DNA from: Lachnospiraceae bacterium | GTDB lineage: Bacteria > Bacillota > Clostridia > Lachnospirales > Lachnospiraceae | Assembly: GCA_015057955.1 (NCBI GenBank) | Contig: SVDE01000015.1 | Span: forward strand, 1 to 33,147 | Reading direction: 5' to 3' | Length of the DNA stretch: 33,147 nucleotides | Part shown: positions 16,539 to 24,659 of the stretch, piece after piece | Numbering within the stretch: the stretch's first letter is position 1 | Layout: the number at the start of each line of letters is the position of its first letter | The notes under the pieces: model-generated | The model's input: only the letters and a program-made list of their open reading frames with translations | The model's database searches: none | Told to the model about the DNA's origin: nothing | Program-made: the position numbers and the translations under genes

Positions 16539-17996
16539 ATGGAAAAGATCAGGATGCAGACTCCGCTTGTCGAGATGGACGGAGATGAAATGACCAGGAT
16601 ACTCTGGTCAATGATCAAGGAAAAGCTCATCTTACCATACATCGATCTGAAGACCGAGTATTACGATCTGGGGCTTAAGTCGCGCGATGAGACTGATGAT
16701 AAGATCACTTTTGATGCTGCTGAAGCGATAAAGCAATACGGAGTAGGTGTTAAATGCGCAACTATCACTCCGAACCGTGCGCGTGTTGAGGAGTATGGAC
16801 TCAAAGCCATGTATCCGAGCCCTAACGGCACTATCAGGGCTCAGCTTGACGGCACTGTGTTCAGAACACCCATCATGACAAAATGCATACAGCCTTACGT
16901 ACGCAGCTGGAAGGCTCCCATTACGATCGCCAGACATGCTTACGGCGATCTGTACAAAGCATCCGAGCTTGATGTAAAAGAGGCAGGCACGGCCGAGCTT
17001 GTTTTCACATCAGCAAACGGCAAAAAGACTGTAAAGAAGATATTTGACTTCAAGGGTCCGGGACTTATTCAGGGTCAGTACAATACCATCGATTCAGTTA
17101 CTAAATTTGCCTACAGCTGTTTCAACTACGCGCTGGACAGCAAGGTCGACCTCTGGTTTTCAGCAAAGGATACCATCTCCAAGGTATATGACCAGACATT
17201 CAAAGAAGTATTTGCTGAGATCTATGAAAAAGACTTTAAAGAGAAGTTTGAAGCCGCAGGCATCAAATACTTCTATACACTTATCGATGACGCGGTATCC
17301 AGAGTTGTTAAGAGCGAAGGCGGTTTCATCTGGGCATGCAAGAACTATGACGGCGATGTCATGAGCGACATGATCGCGACCGCATTCGGAGCTCTGGCCA
17401 TGATGACTTCAGTACTTGTTTCACCTGACGGCAATTATGAATTTGAAGCCGCGCATGGTACTGTACAGCGTCATTATTACAAATACTTAAAGGGCGAGAA
17501 GACCTCCACAAACTCAATAGCCACTATCTATGCATGGACAGGTGCGCTCAGGAAACGCGGACAGCTTGATGGAAATGCTGATCTGGTCAATTGGGCCGAC
17601 AGGATGGAGAAGGCTGTCATCGATACCATTGAAGCCGGATTCATGACCGGTGATCTTGCCCAGATAACAGTTATCGAGAATCCCACTGTCCTTAATTCAG
17701 AGGAGTTCATTGATGCCGTTAAGAGCACATTTGACGGCAATCTCCCTTCAAAGAAAGACAAGGATGAAGATAACAGGATCGCAGAGCTTTATGACCGTTT
17801 CTTCGATTCCCGTTCATATAAGGAAAAGATCGAGATCCTCAGGCAGATGAGAGGACAGCTTACAGACAAGATGATCTCTGATTTCGCGGTTTCGCTTGAT
17901 GTAGTGATCGATGACGGTCCGTTTGACGCAAGGATCATAAGCCTTGAAAACTGCCTGCGCCAGATGGCCAGGTTTGAAACAGAAGGTCTAAGATAA
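16539..17996 (+). CDS. NADP-dependent isocitrate dehydrogenase with C-terminal extension
   Basis: A type II (eukaryote-like) isocitrate dehydrogenase, converting isocitrate to 2-oxoglutarate and CO2. Marks: PLVEMDGDEMTRI at the start, the substrate loop MYPSPNGTIR, FRTPI, DDAVSRVVKSEGGFIWACKNYDGD, and AAHGTVQRHYYKY. The RH pair in the last motif fits NADP use. The usual family core is about 400 residues; here the frame continues for about 80 more (genomic about 17751-17996). That part is charged and helical and contains RIAELYDRFFDS and MISDFAVSLDVVIDDGPFDA. Three ATGs in a row at 16533, 16536 and 16539 follow AAGGAG (16525-16530). Spacing favours 16536 or 16539; I list the last. It is likely cotranscribed with thrC. 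Confidence 0.93.
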   Translation: MEKIRMQTPLVEMDGDEMTRILWSMIKEKLILPYIDLKTEYYDLGLKSRDETDDKITFDAAEAIKQYGVGVKCATITPNRARVEEYGLKAMYPSPNGTIRAQLDGTVFRTPIMTKCIQPYVRSWKAPITIARHAYGDLYKASELDVKEAGTAELVFTSANGKKTVKKIFDFKGPGLIQGQYNTIDSVTKFAYSCFNYALDSKVDLWFSAKDTISKVYDQTFKEVFAEIYEKDFKEKFEAAGIKYFYTLIDDAVSRVVKSEGGFIWACKNYDGDVMSDMIATAFGALAMMTSVLVSPDGNYEFEAAHGTVQRHYYKYLKGEKTSTNSIATIYAWTGALRKRGQLDGNADLVNWADRMEKAVIDTIEAGFMTGDLAQITVIENPTVLNSEEFIDAVKSTFDGNLPSKKDKDEDNRIAELYDRFFDSRSYKEKIEILRQMRGQLTDKMISDFAVSLDVVIDDGPFDARIISLENCLRQMARFETEGLR

Positions 17997-18014
17997 AAGA
18001 TAAGGAAAATACAG

Positions 18015-19508
18015 ATGGAAGTATTATATAAGAGCACAAGGGGCGACGGAAGCTGTGTAACTGCTTCCCAGGCCATTTTACAGGGTCTTTCAAAAGACGG
18101 AGGGTTATTTGTCCCCACAAGCATTCCTGCGCTTGACCTGGATCTTGAGCAGGCTGCCGAAATGGAATACAAAGACCTCGCATTCCATGTCATGAGCAGG
18201 TTCTTTTCGGATTTTACAGATGAAGAACTGAAAAACTGCATAGACAATGCCTATGACAGCAAATTTGACACAGAAGAGATAGCTCCTGTTGTAAAGAAGA
18301 GCGGGACTTATTATCTTGAGCTGTTCCACGGCGCAACGATAGCGTTTAAGGACATGGCTCTTTCCATACTGCCGCATCTGCTTACTACTGCCGCGAGGAA
18401 AAACAACATAACAAATGACATCGTTATCCTTACCGCTACATCCGGAGATACCGGCAAGGCCGCTCTTGCGGGATTCGCAGATGTTCCCGGGACAAAGATC
18501 GTCGTATTTTATCCTGATGGCGGTGTTAGCAATATCCAAAGGCTCCAGATGGTAACGCAGAAGGGTGACAATACCTGCGTCATAGCTGTTAAAGGAAACT
18601 TTGATGACTGCCAGACCGCGGTCAAGAAGATGTTCAATGACGCAAGGCTTGGCAGCGAACTGAACGAAAAGGGATTTCAGTTTTCTTCGGCAAATTCGAT
18701 CAACATAGGAAGGCTCATTCCACAGGTAGTCTATTATGTCTGGGCATATACGAGGCTTGTTAAACAAGGCGCCATCAAATGCGGGGACCTTATCAATTTT
18801 GTTGTCCCTACAGGCAATTTCGGAAACATCCTGGCAGGTTATTACGCAAAACTGATGGGACTGCCCGTCAACAGATTCATATGTGCGTCAAATGATAACA
18901 AAGTGCTGTTCGACTTCTTCCAGACAGGCACATACGACAAGAACAGGGAGTTCATCCTGACCAATTCGCCGTCCATGGATATCCTGGTATCCAGCAATCT
19001 TGAAAGACTGATATACATGATCGCAGGGGAAAGTGAAGAAAAGAACCGCGCACTCATGGAACAGCTTTCCAAAGAGGGCAGATATACGATCACTGATGAA
19101 ATGAGATCAAGGCTCAAAGATTTTACAGGTGTTTACGCTTCTGATGAAGAATCCCTTGCCGAGATCAGAAAAGTATATGATGCTTCTGACTATATCATGG
19201 ATACACATACTGCCGTGGCTGCCTGTGGATATGAAAAATACAGAGCGGAGACAGGTGATGAAACTCCTACTGTGATCGTTTCAACCGCAAGCCCGTTCAA
19301 GTTCCTGAAAGCCGTTCTTTCGGTCATCGATCCTGAACATGTTGACAAGCTCAGCATCTGGGATCTTGTCTGGAGACTCGATGAACTCCGCGGAAAGAAA
19401 GGCCTGCCTAAGGCGATAAAGGAGATCATGGCATTCCCGATCAGACACAAGACCGTCTGCGAAATAGACGGAATGGAGCAGGAAGTTAAAAACTTTCTTG
19501 GAATCTAA
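18015..19508 (+). CDS. thrC: Threonine synthase
   Basis: A 497-residue PLP enzyme that converts O-phosphohomoserine to threonine and phosphate. The N-terminus MEVLYKSTRGDGSCVTASQA and LSKDGGLFVP are typical of the longer threonine synthase class. The cofactor lysine is K112 in FHGATIAFKDMALSILP. TATSGDTGKAALAGF and FYPDGGVSNIQRLQM bind phosphate and substrate, and VPTGNFGNILAGYYAKLMGLP is the glycine-rich cofactor loop. Length is normal. It starts 18 bases after the isocitrate dehydrogenase gene with AAGGAAAA as ribosome site, so the two appear to share a transcript. No Thr attenuator is visible in the gap. Confidence 0.96.
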   Translation: MEVLYKSTRGDGSCVTASQAILQGLSKDGGLFVPTSIPALDLDLEQAAEMEYKDLAFHVMSRFFSDFTDEELKNCIDNAYDSKFDTEEIAPVVKKSGTYYLELFHGATIAFKDMALSILPHLLTTAARKNNITNDIVILTATSGDTGKAALAGFADVPGTKIVVFYPDGGVSNIQRLQMVTQKGDNTCVIAVKGNFDDCQTAVKKMFNDARLGSELNEKGFQFSSANSINIGRLIPQVVYYVWAYTRLVKQGAIKCGDLINFVVPTGNFGNILAGYYAKLMGLPVNRFICASNDNKVLFDFFQTGTYDKNREFILTNSPSMDILVSSNLERLIYMIAGESEEKNRALMEQLSKEGRYTITDEMRSRLKDFTGVYASDEESLAEIRKVYDASDYIMDTHTAVAACGYEKYRAETGDETPTVIVSTASPFKFLKAVLSVIDPEHVDKLSIWDLVWRLDELRGKKGLPKAIKEIMAFPIRHKTVCEIDGMEQEVKNFLGI

Positions 19509-19511
19509 AAC

Positions 19512-20192
19512 ATGAAAAAAATTGCAAATGCACTGATCATACTTCTAATTGTATTGATCACTACAGTACGTATAATGCCCGCTGTCCCGGTCAATGCCTC
19601 ATCAGCCGTCTATTCCGGAACTGAGATCGCAACCGAGGAAGCAACAGAAGATGATTTTTTGGATGAGCCTGAAGATGAAGGCTTCATGACAAGGTTGATC
19701 AGTAAGATCACTGGCTTTTTCAAGGGATGGAATCCTAATATCGTCATTTTCATAATTTCCCTGCTGCCGATACTTGAGATGAGAGGCGGCATGATCGCCG
19801 CTACTCTCATGAATGTTCCGTATCTGCGGGCACTGATCATATGCATGGTCGGAAATATCTTACCGATACCTTTCATACTGCTGTTTATCAAGAAGATATT
19901 TGCATGGCTTAAGAAGTTCAAATACTCAGGGAAGTTTGTCAACTGGCTTGAAACTAAAACGCTGAAAAAGCGGGGCAAGATCGATAAGTACGGATTCTGG
20001 GGACTGATCCTCTTCGTAGGCATACCGCTTCCCGGAACCGGGGGCTGGACCGGAGCTTTGCTTGCGAGCCTGCTCGGCATACCTGTAAAGAAAAGCTCCA
20101 TTGCGATCGGCATTGGCATCTGCCTGTGCGCAGTGATCATGAGTGTGATAACATATCTCATACCCTGGCTTGTCAAGATCCTGGCTGCATGA
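19512..20192 (+). CDS. Small multidrug export family membrane protein (COG2426)
   Basis: A 226-residue membrane protein of the Sm_multidrug_ex family. The name is historical and the substrate is not established. Seen: a signal-peptide-like N-terminus (residues 1-30, ending VPVNASSA), then an acidic linker of about 35 residues (EIATEEATEDDFLDEPEDEG) and an amphipathic stretch. The conserved membrane core includes ILEMRGGMIAATL, VGNILPIPFILLFIKKIF, FVGIPLPGTGGWTGALLASLLGIP and a last helix near the C-terminus. Only 3 bases separate it from thrC, and the ribosome site is poor, so it is probably coupled. The acidic exported linker is unusual. Confidence 0.85.
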   Translation: MKKIANALIILLIVLITTVRIMPAVPVNASSAVYSGTEIATEEATEDDFLDEPEDEGFMTRLISKITGFFKGWNPNIVIFIISLLPILEMRGGMIAATLMNVPYLRALIICMVGNILPIPFILLFIKKIFAWLKKFKYSGKFVNWLETKTLKKRGKIDKYGFWGLILFVGIPLPGTGGWTGALLASLLGIPVKKSSIAIGIGICLCAVIMSVITYLIPWLVKILAA

Positions 20193-20207
20193 TCAAGGAG
20201 ATACCTC

Positions 20208-20501
20208 ATGGATGATAAACTGACTTTTAATTTCCTTTCTGAGAGCGAATGGGTAACGCTGTATACTGATGACGGTGAAGAGATAGAATGCGAGATCTTA
20301 AAGCGTTTTGACATGGACGGGATCAACTATGCAGTCATCAGATCTGCCGAAGACAATGACGTTACCAATGAAGGTATCTTTATCTGCAGATATTCTGAAG
20401 AAGATGACGGCAGCTTCATTCTCGAAGATATCGAAGATAATGATGAACTGCAGAATGCTTATGACACATACGAACAGCTCAAGCGGATAGAGGAGATATA
20501 G
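20208..20501 (+). CDS. DUF1292 domain protein
   Basis: A 97-residue acidic protein of the DUF1292 family, widespread in Firmicutes and without a known function. The pattern VTLYTDDGEEIECEILKRF followed by YAVIRSAED and a closing helical stretch LQNAYDTYEQLKRIEEI matches the family plan. AAGGAGAT precedes the ATG by 6 bases. It is followed directly by the nucleotidase gene, whose TTG start lies 1 base after its stop codon. Confidence 0.85.
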   Translation: MDDKLTFNFLSESEWVTLYTDDGEEIECEILKRFDMDGINYAVIRSAEDNDVTNEGIFICRYSEEDDGSFILEDIEDNDELQNAYDTYEQLKRIEEI

Positions 20502-20502
20502 A

Positions 20503-21108
20503 TTGGGAACAGATAACAGTAATTTTTTCGCCATTCTTTCCAGAATGAAATACGTGAACAGATGGGGGCTCATGAGGAACAGCAGGACCGAGAGCCTTTC
20601 TGATCATACCTTGGATGTCATCTTCATTTCCCATGCGCTGGTAGTTATCGCAAATACCTATTTCGGAAAACAGTTAGACGAGGGCAGAGTCGTCCTCCTG
20701 TCCGCTTTTCATGACGCGCCTGAGATCATAACAGGAGATCTTCCGACTCCGGTCAAATACTTTGATCCCCAGATAAAAAAAGCCTATGACAATGTAGAGC
20801 AGAGTGTAAAGTCACGCATGATAGACACGCTGCCGCGCGAAATGCAGAATGTTTATTCCGCGATAATGGATCAGAAAGATGACGGTGACATGGAACTTAT
20901 GCGATATGTCAAAGCCGCGGATAAGATCTCCGCGCTCATCAAATGCATAGAGGAGGAGCGCTCCGGAAACACAGATTTTGTCAAAGCAAGGGAATCAACA
21001 GAAAAAGCCCTTAAAGACATGCAGATGCCCGAAGCAGATCATTTCCTTAATGTATTTCTGGATGGTTATTACAAAACTCTTGATGAGCAGACAAACCCTT
21101 GTCAATAA
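20503..21108 (+). CDS. YfbR-like 5'-deoxynucleotidase (HD domain)
   Basis: A 201-residue HD-domain phosphohydrolase close to E. coli YfbR, which removes phosphate from deoxynucleoside 5'-monophosphates. Alignable motifs: FFAILSRMKYVNRWGLMRNSRTESLSDH, then the metal-binding AFHDAPEIITGDLPTPVKYF and YVKAADKISALIKCIEEE. The metal ligands (H of SDH, HD, and D of AAD) are all present. The start is TTG at 20503; AGGAG at 20491-20495 lies 7 bases upstream, and no better start exists. Its likely job is control of deoxynucleotide pools, though nothing in the neighbouring genes confirms this. Confidence 0.9.
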   Translation: MGTDNSNFFAILSRMKYVNRWGLMRNSRTESLSDHTLDVIFISHALVVIANTYFGKQLDEGRVVLLSAFHDAPEIITGDLPTPVKYFDPQIKKAYDNVEQSVKSRMIDTLPREMQNVYSAIMDQKDDGDMELMRYVKAADKISALIKCIEEERSGNTDFVKARESTEKALKDMQMPEADHFLNVFLDGYYKTLDEQTNPCQ

Positions 21109-21164
21109 AGCAATAGCAACGATTCTTCTTCTGTTTTTTTGGTTATTATTCGTGACCGGTCAAG

Positions 21165-21193
21165 TTGAACTGAATACGCAGATTTGATAAAAT
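21165..21193 (+). promoter_or_regulatory. SigA promoter for 6S RNA
   Basis: TTGAAC (21165-21170) and TAAAAT (21188-21193) are exactly 17 bases apart. The predicted start, at about 21200, matches the 5' end of the folded RNA. Confidence 0.75.
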
Positions 21194-21199
21194 ATAGGT

Positions 21200-21375
21200 G
21201 CCCAAGATGTAAAGCCTGATATTTTGAACCTACATCACTTTAAACGGGAAAATCCTATATTGTCCGGTTCATGACATGCCTTGCCTACGGGAACTTGGAC
21301 TTCAGATGCCGGATTGCGGACACCCACCTAGCAACTGCTAGGAGTCAAAATTCAGGAGACACCTTGGGAACACAG
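21200..21375 (+). ncRNA. ssrS: 6S RNA
   Basis: The small RNA that binds the housekeeping RNA polymerase and imitates an open promoter. The closing stem is visible: GCCCAAGATGT near 21200 with ACACCTTGGG near 21359-21368, continued by CCTGATATTTTGAAC with GTCAAAATTCAGG. Inside lies a large bubble and a terminal stem built on TGTCCG with CGGACA. A small 3' side hairpin, CCTAGC/GCTAGG, sits in the bubble as in known 6S RNAs. Length (about 175 bases), own promoter, terminator and sequence signature (TTTTGAACC, GTCAAAATTCAGG) agree with clostridial 6S RNA. The exact 3' end is uncertain. Confidence 0.85.
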
Positions 21376-21376
21376 A

Positions 21377-21411
21377 AAAAAACCACCTGACGATCTCAGG
21401 TGGTTATTTTT
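21377..21411. terminator. Bidirectional terminator between 6S RNA and the BrkB-family gene
   Basis: Stem AACCACCTGA (21381-21390) pairs with TCAGGTGGTT (21396-21405) around a 5-base loop. TTATTTTTATT follows on the plus strand; on the minus strand the stem runs into seven or more T. It can end the 6S transcript and the minus-strand gene, whose stop codon at 21410 touches it. Confidence 0.92.
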
Positions 21412-22423
21412 ATTCTTTAAACTTCTCGTAAGTTTCTTCTGACACCTCTTTATCTTTCGGAACACGGTATGGATCTGTTTTCTTTATCCCCAGTTTTTCC
21501 CTTATGCGCAGGAGATCTTTCATCTGCTGGGCGTTCAGTTTGCGCGTTGCCATTTTTTCCTCATAGCGTCTGGCTTTATCGCGCAGCCTTTTCCTTTCCC
21601 AGTTCGTGAACAGTATGTTCATGAAGAAATTAAACTCAGCAAATACAAACAGGATATACATGCCAAAGTACAGATAGAGCATAACTACTATGACAGCTGT
21701 GATCGAACCGTATGTATATGTGAAATTAGGAAAATATCTGACGTACAGTGAAAGCAGGGCTGAAAGCAATACCCAGCCGACTGCAGCGAGCAGTGCTCCG
21801 GGCAGCATCCTGAAGAACCTGTTGTGTTTTGCAGGGAAATACTTATATACGAGCATGAACAGCAGAGTGAGTATTACTATTGAGATCGGATAGCGCTGGA
21901 CGATGATGAAATGTATAACATCATTCAGCGGCCCCAGATAGCCTTTTATGAGTGCGTAAATGGACTGGCCAAATGCTGTAATGCCGAACAGCAGCAGCAG
22001 TATTATGAAAGTGACAAACACATAAAAGCAACTCAGCAGCCTGACAGTAAAATAGTTTCTTTTATCATTTGTATTGAAGCAGACATTGATTCCTCTGAGG
22101 ATAGCCATTATGCCTCTTGAAGCAGACCAGATGGCACCGATAGCGGAAACAAAGATCAGCGTAGCCCCGCTTGTTGATGCGTATATCTCACTTACCATTC
22201 CCGAAACTATCGGCGCGATGATCTCAGGCAGGGCATAGTTTATCCTGTCGATAAGATATTCCTGTGTAAGCGGCGTATACTGGATCACAGTAAGCAGCAG
22301 GATCGCAAACGGGAAAACAGAGAGAATAAAAAAGAAGACCGCTGTAGCTGAGAAAGTGTAGATCCTGTCGCGGCCGATCTTGTCAAAAAAACTCTTAATG
22401 GACAAATATGCATCTGTATACAT
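21410..22423 (-). CDS. YihY/BrkB family membrane protein
   Basis: A 337-residue integral membrane protein of the YihY/virulence factor BrkB family (older name RNase BN, now rejected for this family). Function is unclear; some members are proposed transporters. It has about six hydrophobic segments, with YTFSATAVFFFILSVFPFAILL first and later SAIGAIWSASRGIMAILRGIN and YGSITAVIVVMLYLYFGMYILF, both typical. The basic tail has KARRYEEKMATRKLNAQQ. Longer frames begin at a TTG (22540), but the -10 box at 22431-22436 lies inside that extension. The ATG at 22423 falls at the predicted transcript start, so the mRNA may be leaderless. No ribosome site is visible. Confidence 0.88.
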   Translation of the reverse strand: MYTDAYLSIKSFFDKIGRDRIYTFSATAVFFFILSVFPFAILLLTVIQYTPLTQEYLIDRINYALPEIIAPIVSGMVSEIYASTSGATLIFVSAIGAIWSASRGIMAILRGINVCFNTNDKRNYFTVRLLSCFYVFVTFIILLLLFGITAFGQSIYALIKGYLGPLNDVIHFIIVQRYPISIVILTLLFMLVYKYFPAKHNRFFRMLPGALLAAVGWVLLSALLSLYVRYFPNFTYTYGSITAVIVVMLYLYFGMYILFVFAEFNFFMNILFTNWERKRLRDKARRYEEKMATRKLNAQQMKDLLRIREKLGIKKTDPYRVPKDKEVSEETYEKFKE

Positions 22424-22430
22424 CAGACAC

Positions 22431-22459
22431 ATTATAAAGAAAATGATGCATTTCTTCAA
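22431..22459 (-). promoter_or_regulatory. Strong SigA promoter for the BrkB-family gene
   Basis: On the minus strand TTGAAG (22459-22454) and a perfect TATAAT (22436-22431) are exactly 17 bases apart. Seven bases after the -10 comes the ATG at 22423, which predicts a leaderless transcript. Confidence 0.75.
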
Positions 22460-22467
22460 GCCTAACG

Positions 22468-22497
22468 ATACAGGGACGCCAGCGCCCTGTATTTTTT
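22468..22497 (+). terminator. Hairpin with T-run between divergent promoters
   Basis: ACAGGG pairs with CCCTGT (about 22470-22475 and 22485-22490), with an inner CG/CG around loop CCAG. It is followed by ATTTTTT on the plus strand. It has the form of a plus-strand terminator, yet no plus-strand gene lies upstream. Its T-run touches the -35 box of the next promoter. It may block antisense or stray transcription. Confidence 0.6.
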
Positions 22498-22524
22498 GAC
22501 AAATGAATTGGCTGATAATATAAT
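22496..22524 (+). promoter_or_regulatory. Perfect consensus SigA promoter for the glycan cluster
   Basis: TTGACA (22496-22501), 17-base spacer, TATAAT (22519-22524): both boxes match the consensus fully. The predicted start at about 22531 leaves only 9 bases before ATG 22540, or 30 before ATG 22561. Confidence 0.85.
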
Positions 22525-22539
22525 TACAGAACAAAAGCA

Positions 22540-23694
22540 ATGGGGGACAATGGCTGCATCATGGGGCAGAACAGTTCATATGACAAGATCATAATCGGAG
22601 CGGGACTGTACGGCCTGTATGCAGCTCTTTTTTCTGCGCTAAACGGCGAGAGGATATTAGTCCTCGAATGCGACGACGCTCCGTTCAAGCGTGCTACATA
22701 TATCAATCAGGCACGTGTTCATCAGGGCTACCATTACCCCAGGTCGCTTTCAACTGCCGTCAAATCCGCAGGTTACTTCGACAAATTCTGTGAAGATTAC
22801 GGGTTCTGCATAAACAGTTCATTTGATCAGATCTACGCTGTATCAAGCCTTTATTCCTGGACTGACGGGCTTCAGTTCAAAGCTTTCTGTGACGCCGCCA
22901 GGATCCCGTGTGAAGAACTTCATCCCGAGCGCTTTTTCAAGCCCGGAATGTGCGACGGTGCTTTTCTTACCCGTGAATACACATATGATGCCATCATACT
23001 ACGGGATCATTTTGTAAATGAACTATCCAAATACAAGGACGTTGAGATACGTTATTCGGTAAATATCACTCAGATCACCCGGGATGATGATCAGTATGTG
23101 ATCATTACTGATGACGGCTCTTTCAGATCAGGCTATATCCTTAACGCTACATACGCAGGCGCGAACCAGATACTGGAACTGGCCGGTTTTGAAAAATTCA
23201 AGATAAAGTATGAACTTTGCGAGATCATCCTCTGCGAGGCATTAGAGAAGTTAAAAGGTATCGGACTCACAGTGATGGACGGCCCGTTCTTTTCGATAAT
23301 GCCTTTCGGAAAAACAGGGCTTCATTCTCTGACATCAGTAACATTTACGCCTCATGATACAAGCTATGATGAGCTTCCCGTGTTCTCATGCCAGGGAAGA
23401 TCAGACGGTTTTTGTTCGCCTGCGCATCTTGGCAACTGTAATGACTGCTCGGCCCGTCCCGCAAGCGCTTATCCGTACATGTCTTCGCTTGCCCGTAAAT
23501 ACATGAAAGATGAATTCGGATTTACTTACAAGGGTTCCCTTTATTCCATGAAACCGATCCTGAAAGCATCCGAAGTTGATGATTCAAGGCCGACTGTTGT
23601 AAGGGTATACAATGAAAAACCTTATTTTGTAAGCGTTTTATCAGGAAAGATAAACACAGTTTACGATCTTGATGAAGTTTTGAAGCTTCATTGA
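22540..23694 (+). CDS. FAD-dependent oxidoreductase (DAO-like) of a glycan cluster
   Basis: A flavoprotein of up to 384 residues. The dinucleotide-binding motif is at the N-terminus (KIIIGAGLYGLYAALF, then ILVLECDD). NQARVHQGYHYPRS follows and looks like a conserved active-site or cofactor segment. The ribityl-type motif GYILNATYAGANQIL lies near residue 210. A cysteine-rich stretch (FSCQGRSDGFC, then NCNDC) near residue 290 could bind metal or form disulfides. The start is uncertain: ATG 22540 has almost no leader, while ATG 22561 has only a distant GGGGGA. The three genes behind it encode two glycosyltransferase-like proteins and a Gfo/Idh/MocA oxidoreductase, so it may modify a sugar or lipid-linked intermediate. 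Substrate unknown. Confidence 0.82.
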   Translation: MGDNGCIMGQNSSYDKIIIGAGLYGLYAALFSALNGERILVLECDDAPFKRATYINQARVHQGYHYPRSLSTAVKSAGYFDKFCEDYGFCINSSFDQIYAVSSLYSWTDGLQFKAFCDAARIPCEELHPERFFKPGMCDGAFLTREYTYDAIILRDHFVNELSKYKDVEIRYSVNITQITRDDDQYVIITDDGSFRSGYILNATYAGANQILELAGFEKFKIKYELCEIILCEALEKLKGIGLTVMDGPFFSIMPFGKTGLHSLTSVTFTPHDTSYDELPVFSCQGRSDGFCSPAHLGNCNDCSARPASAYPYMSSLARKYMKDEFGFTYKGSLYSMKPILKASEVDDSRPTVVRVYNEKPYFVSVLSGKINTVYDLDEVLKLH

Positions 23695-23717
23695 CTGATC
23701 GGTTAGAAGAGGTGCTT

Positions 23718-24647
23718 ATGCTGGAAAAAGAGAAAAATTTCATATCTGCGGTCATATACGTGCATAACTGTGCCGGAGAGATCCGCCGGTTCATGGAGAC
23801 GGTAGAGTCTGCCATAGACACGTATTTTGAACACGGCGAGATAATCTGTGTTGATGACGCTTCAACTGACGAAAGCATCAGCATCATCAGGGAGGTCGCT
23901 TCCGCATATCCTCAGATCAGCACTACCATTCTGCATCTGGACAGCTTTCACGGCATGGAAGCCGCGATGCAGGGAGGAGTAGGCCTTTCAATAGGTGATT
24001 TTGTATTTGAGTTCGACCATCCTTACGCCATGGCGTCAGGTGATGACCTTATGAAAGTGTACCGTACCTCCACGGAAGGAGCTGATATCGTTGCTGCTGT
24101 TTCTTCCGAGAATAAAAGGGCTTCCTCCGGATTGTTCTATAAGATATTCAACAGGTTCGCTGACATTTCATATCCGATAGGGAGTGAATGCTTCAGGATC
24201 CTGAGCAGAAGAGCGATAAACAGGACATACAGCCAGAGCAATGTCATAGCTTACAGAAAAGTTGCATATGCGACCAGCGGACTAAAGGCACTGACTGTAA
24301 ATATCGAGCACGGTCCTAAACTACAGGCATCAAAAGAGGGCAGACGCGCAAGACGAGCCCTTGCAACAGACTCCCTTCTTCTGTTTACGAATGTCGGCTT
24401 TAACATTTCACTTATACTTACCTGCATAATGATGGGCGTTCTCATAATTTTTGCCATCTATGCACTTATTACCAGGATCCTTGGGCTCCCTGTGGAAGGC
24501 TGGACATCCATGGTCCTGCTCATTGCATTCGGATTTTTCGGGATATTCATGATCCTGACCCTTATAACCAAGTACCTGCAGCTTCTAGTCAGGATGGGTG
24601 TCCGTAAAAAAGCTTTCACATATGAGAGCATAGAAAAGATAAGCTAA
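23718..24647 (+). CDS. Family 2 glycosyltransferase-like membrane protein
   Basis: A 309-residue protein with a GT-A nucleotide-sugar domain (about 1-215) and two C-terminal membrane helices (about 223-250 and 263-290), as in DPM1/GtrB-like enzymes that load sugars on polyprenyl phosphate. The first motif is normal (EIICVDDASTDESISIIRE). At the place of the metal-binding DXD the sequence is FEFDHPYAMASGDD, so the second aspartate is replaced. It may use another residue, or be a binding or partner subunit. ATG 23718 with AGAAGAGG at 23705-23712 is preferred over TTG 23691, which overlaps the previous gene. Confidence 0.85.
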   Translation: MLEKEKNFISAVIYVHNCAGEIRRFMETVESAIDTYFEHGEIICVDDASTDESISIIREVASAYPQISTTILHLDSFHGMEAAMQGGVGLSIGDFVFEFDHPYAMASGDDLMKVYRTSTEGADIVAAVSSENKRASSGLFYKIFNRFADISYPIGSECFRILSRRAINRTYSQSNVIAYRKVAYATSGLKALTVNIEHGPKLQASKEGRRARRALATDSLLLFTNVGFNISLILTCIMMGVLIIFAIYALITRILGLPVEGWTSMVLLIAFGFFGIFMILTLITKYLQLLVRMGVRKKAFTYESIEKIS

Positions 24648-24659
24648 AGGAGAATAAAA

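Noticed and set aside
22424..22540. N-terminal extension of the BrkB-family protein starting at TTG 22540
   Set aside because: The extension contains the consensus -10 and -35 boxes of the gene's own promoter, has no ribosome site, and lies outside the family's usual N-terminus.
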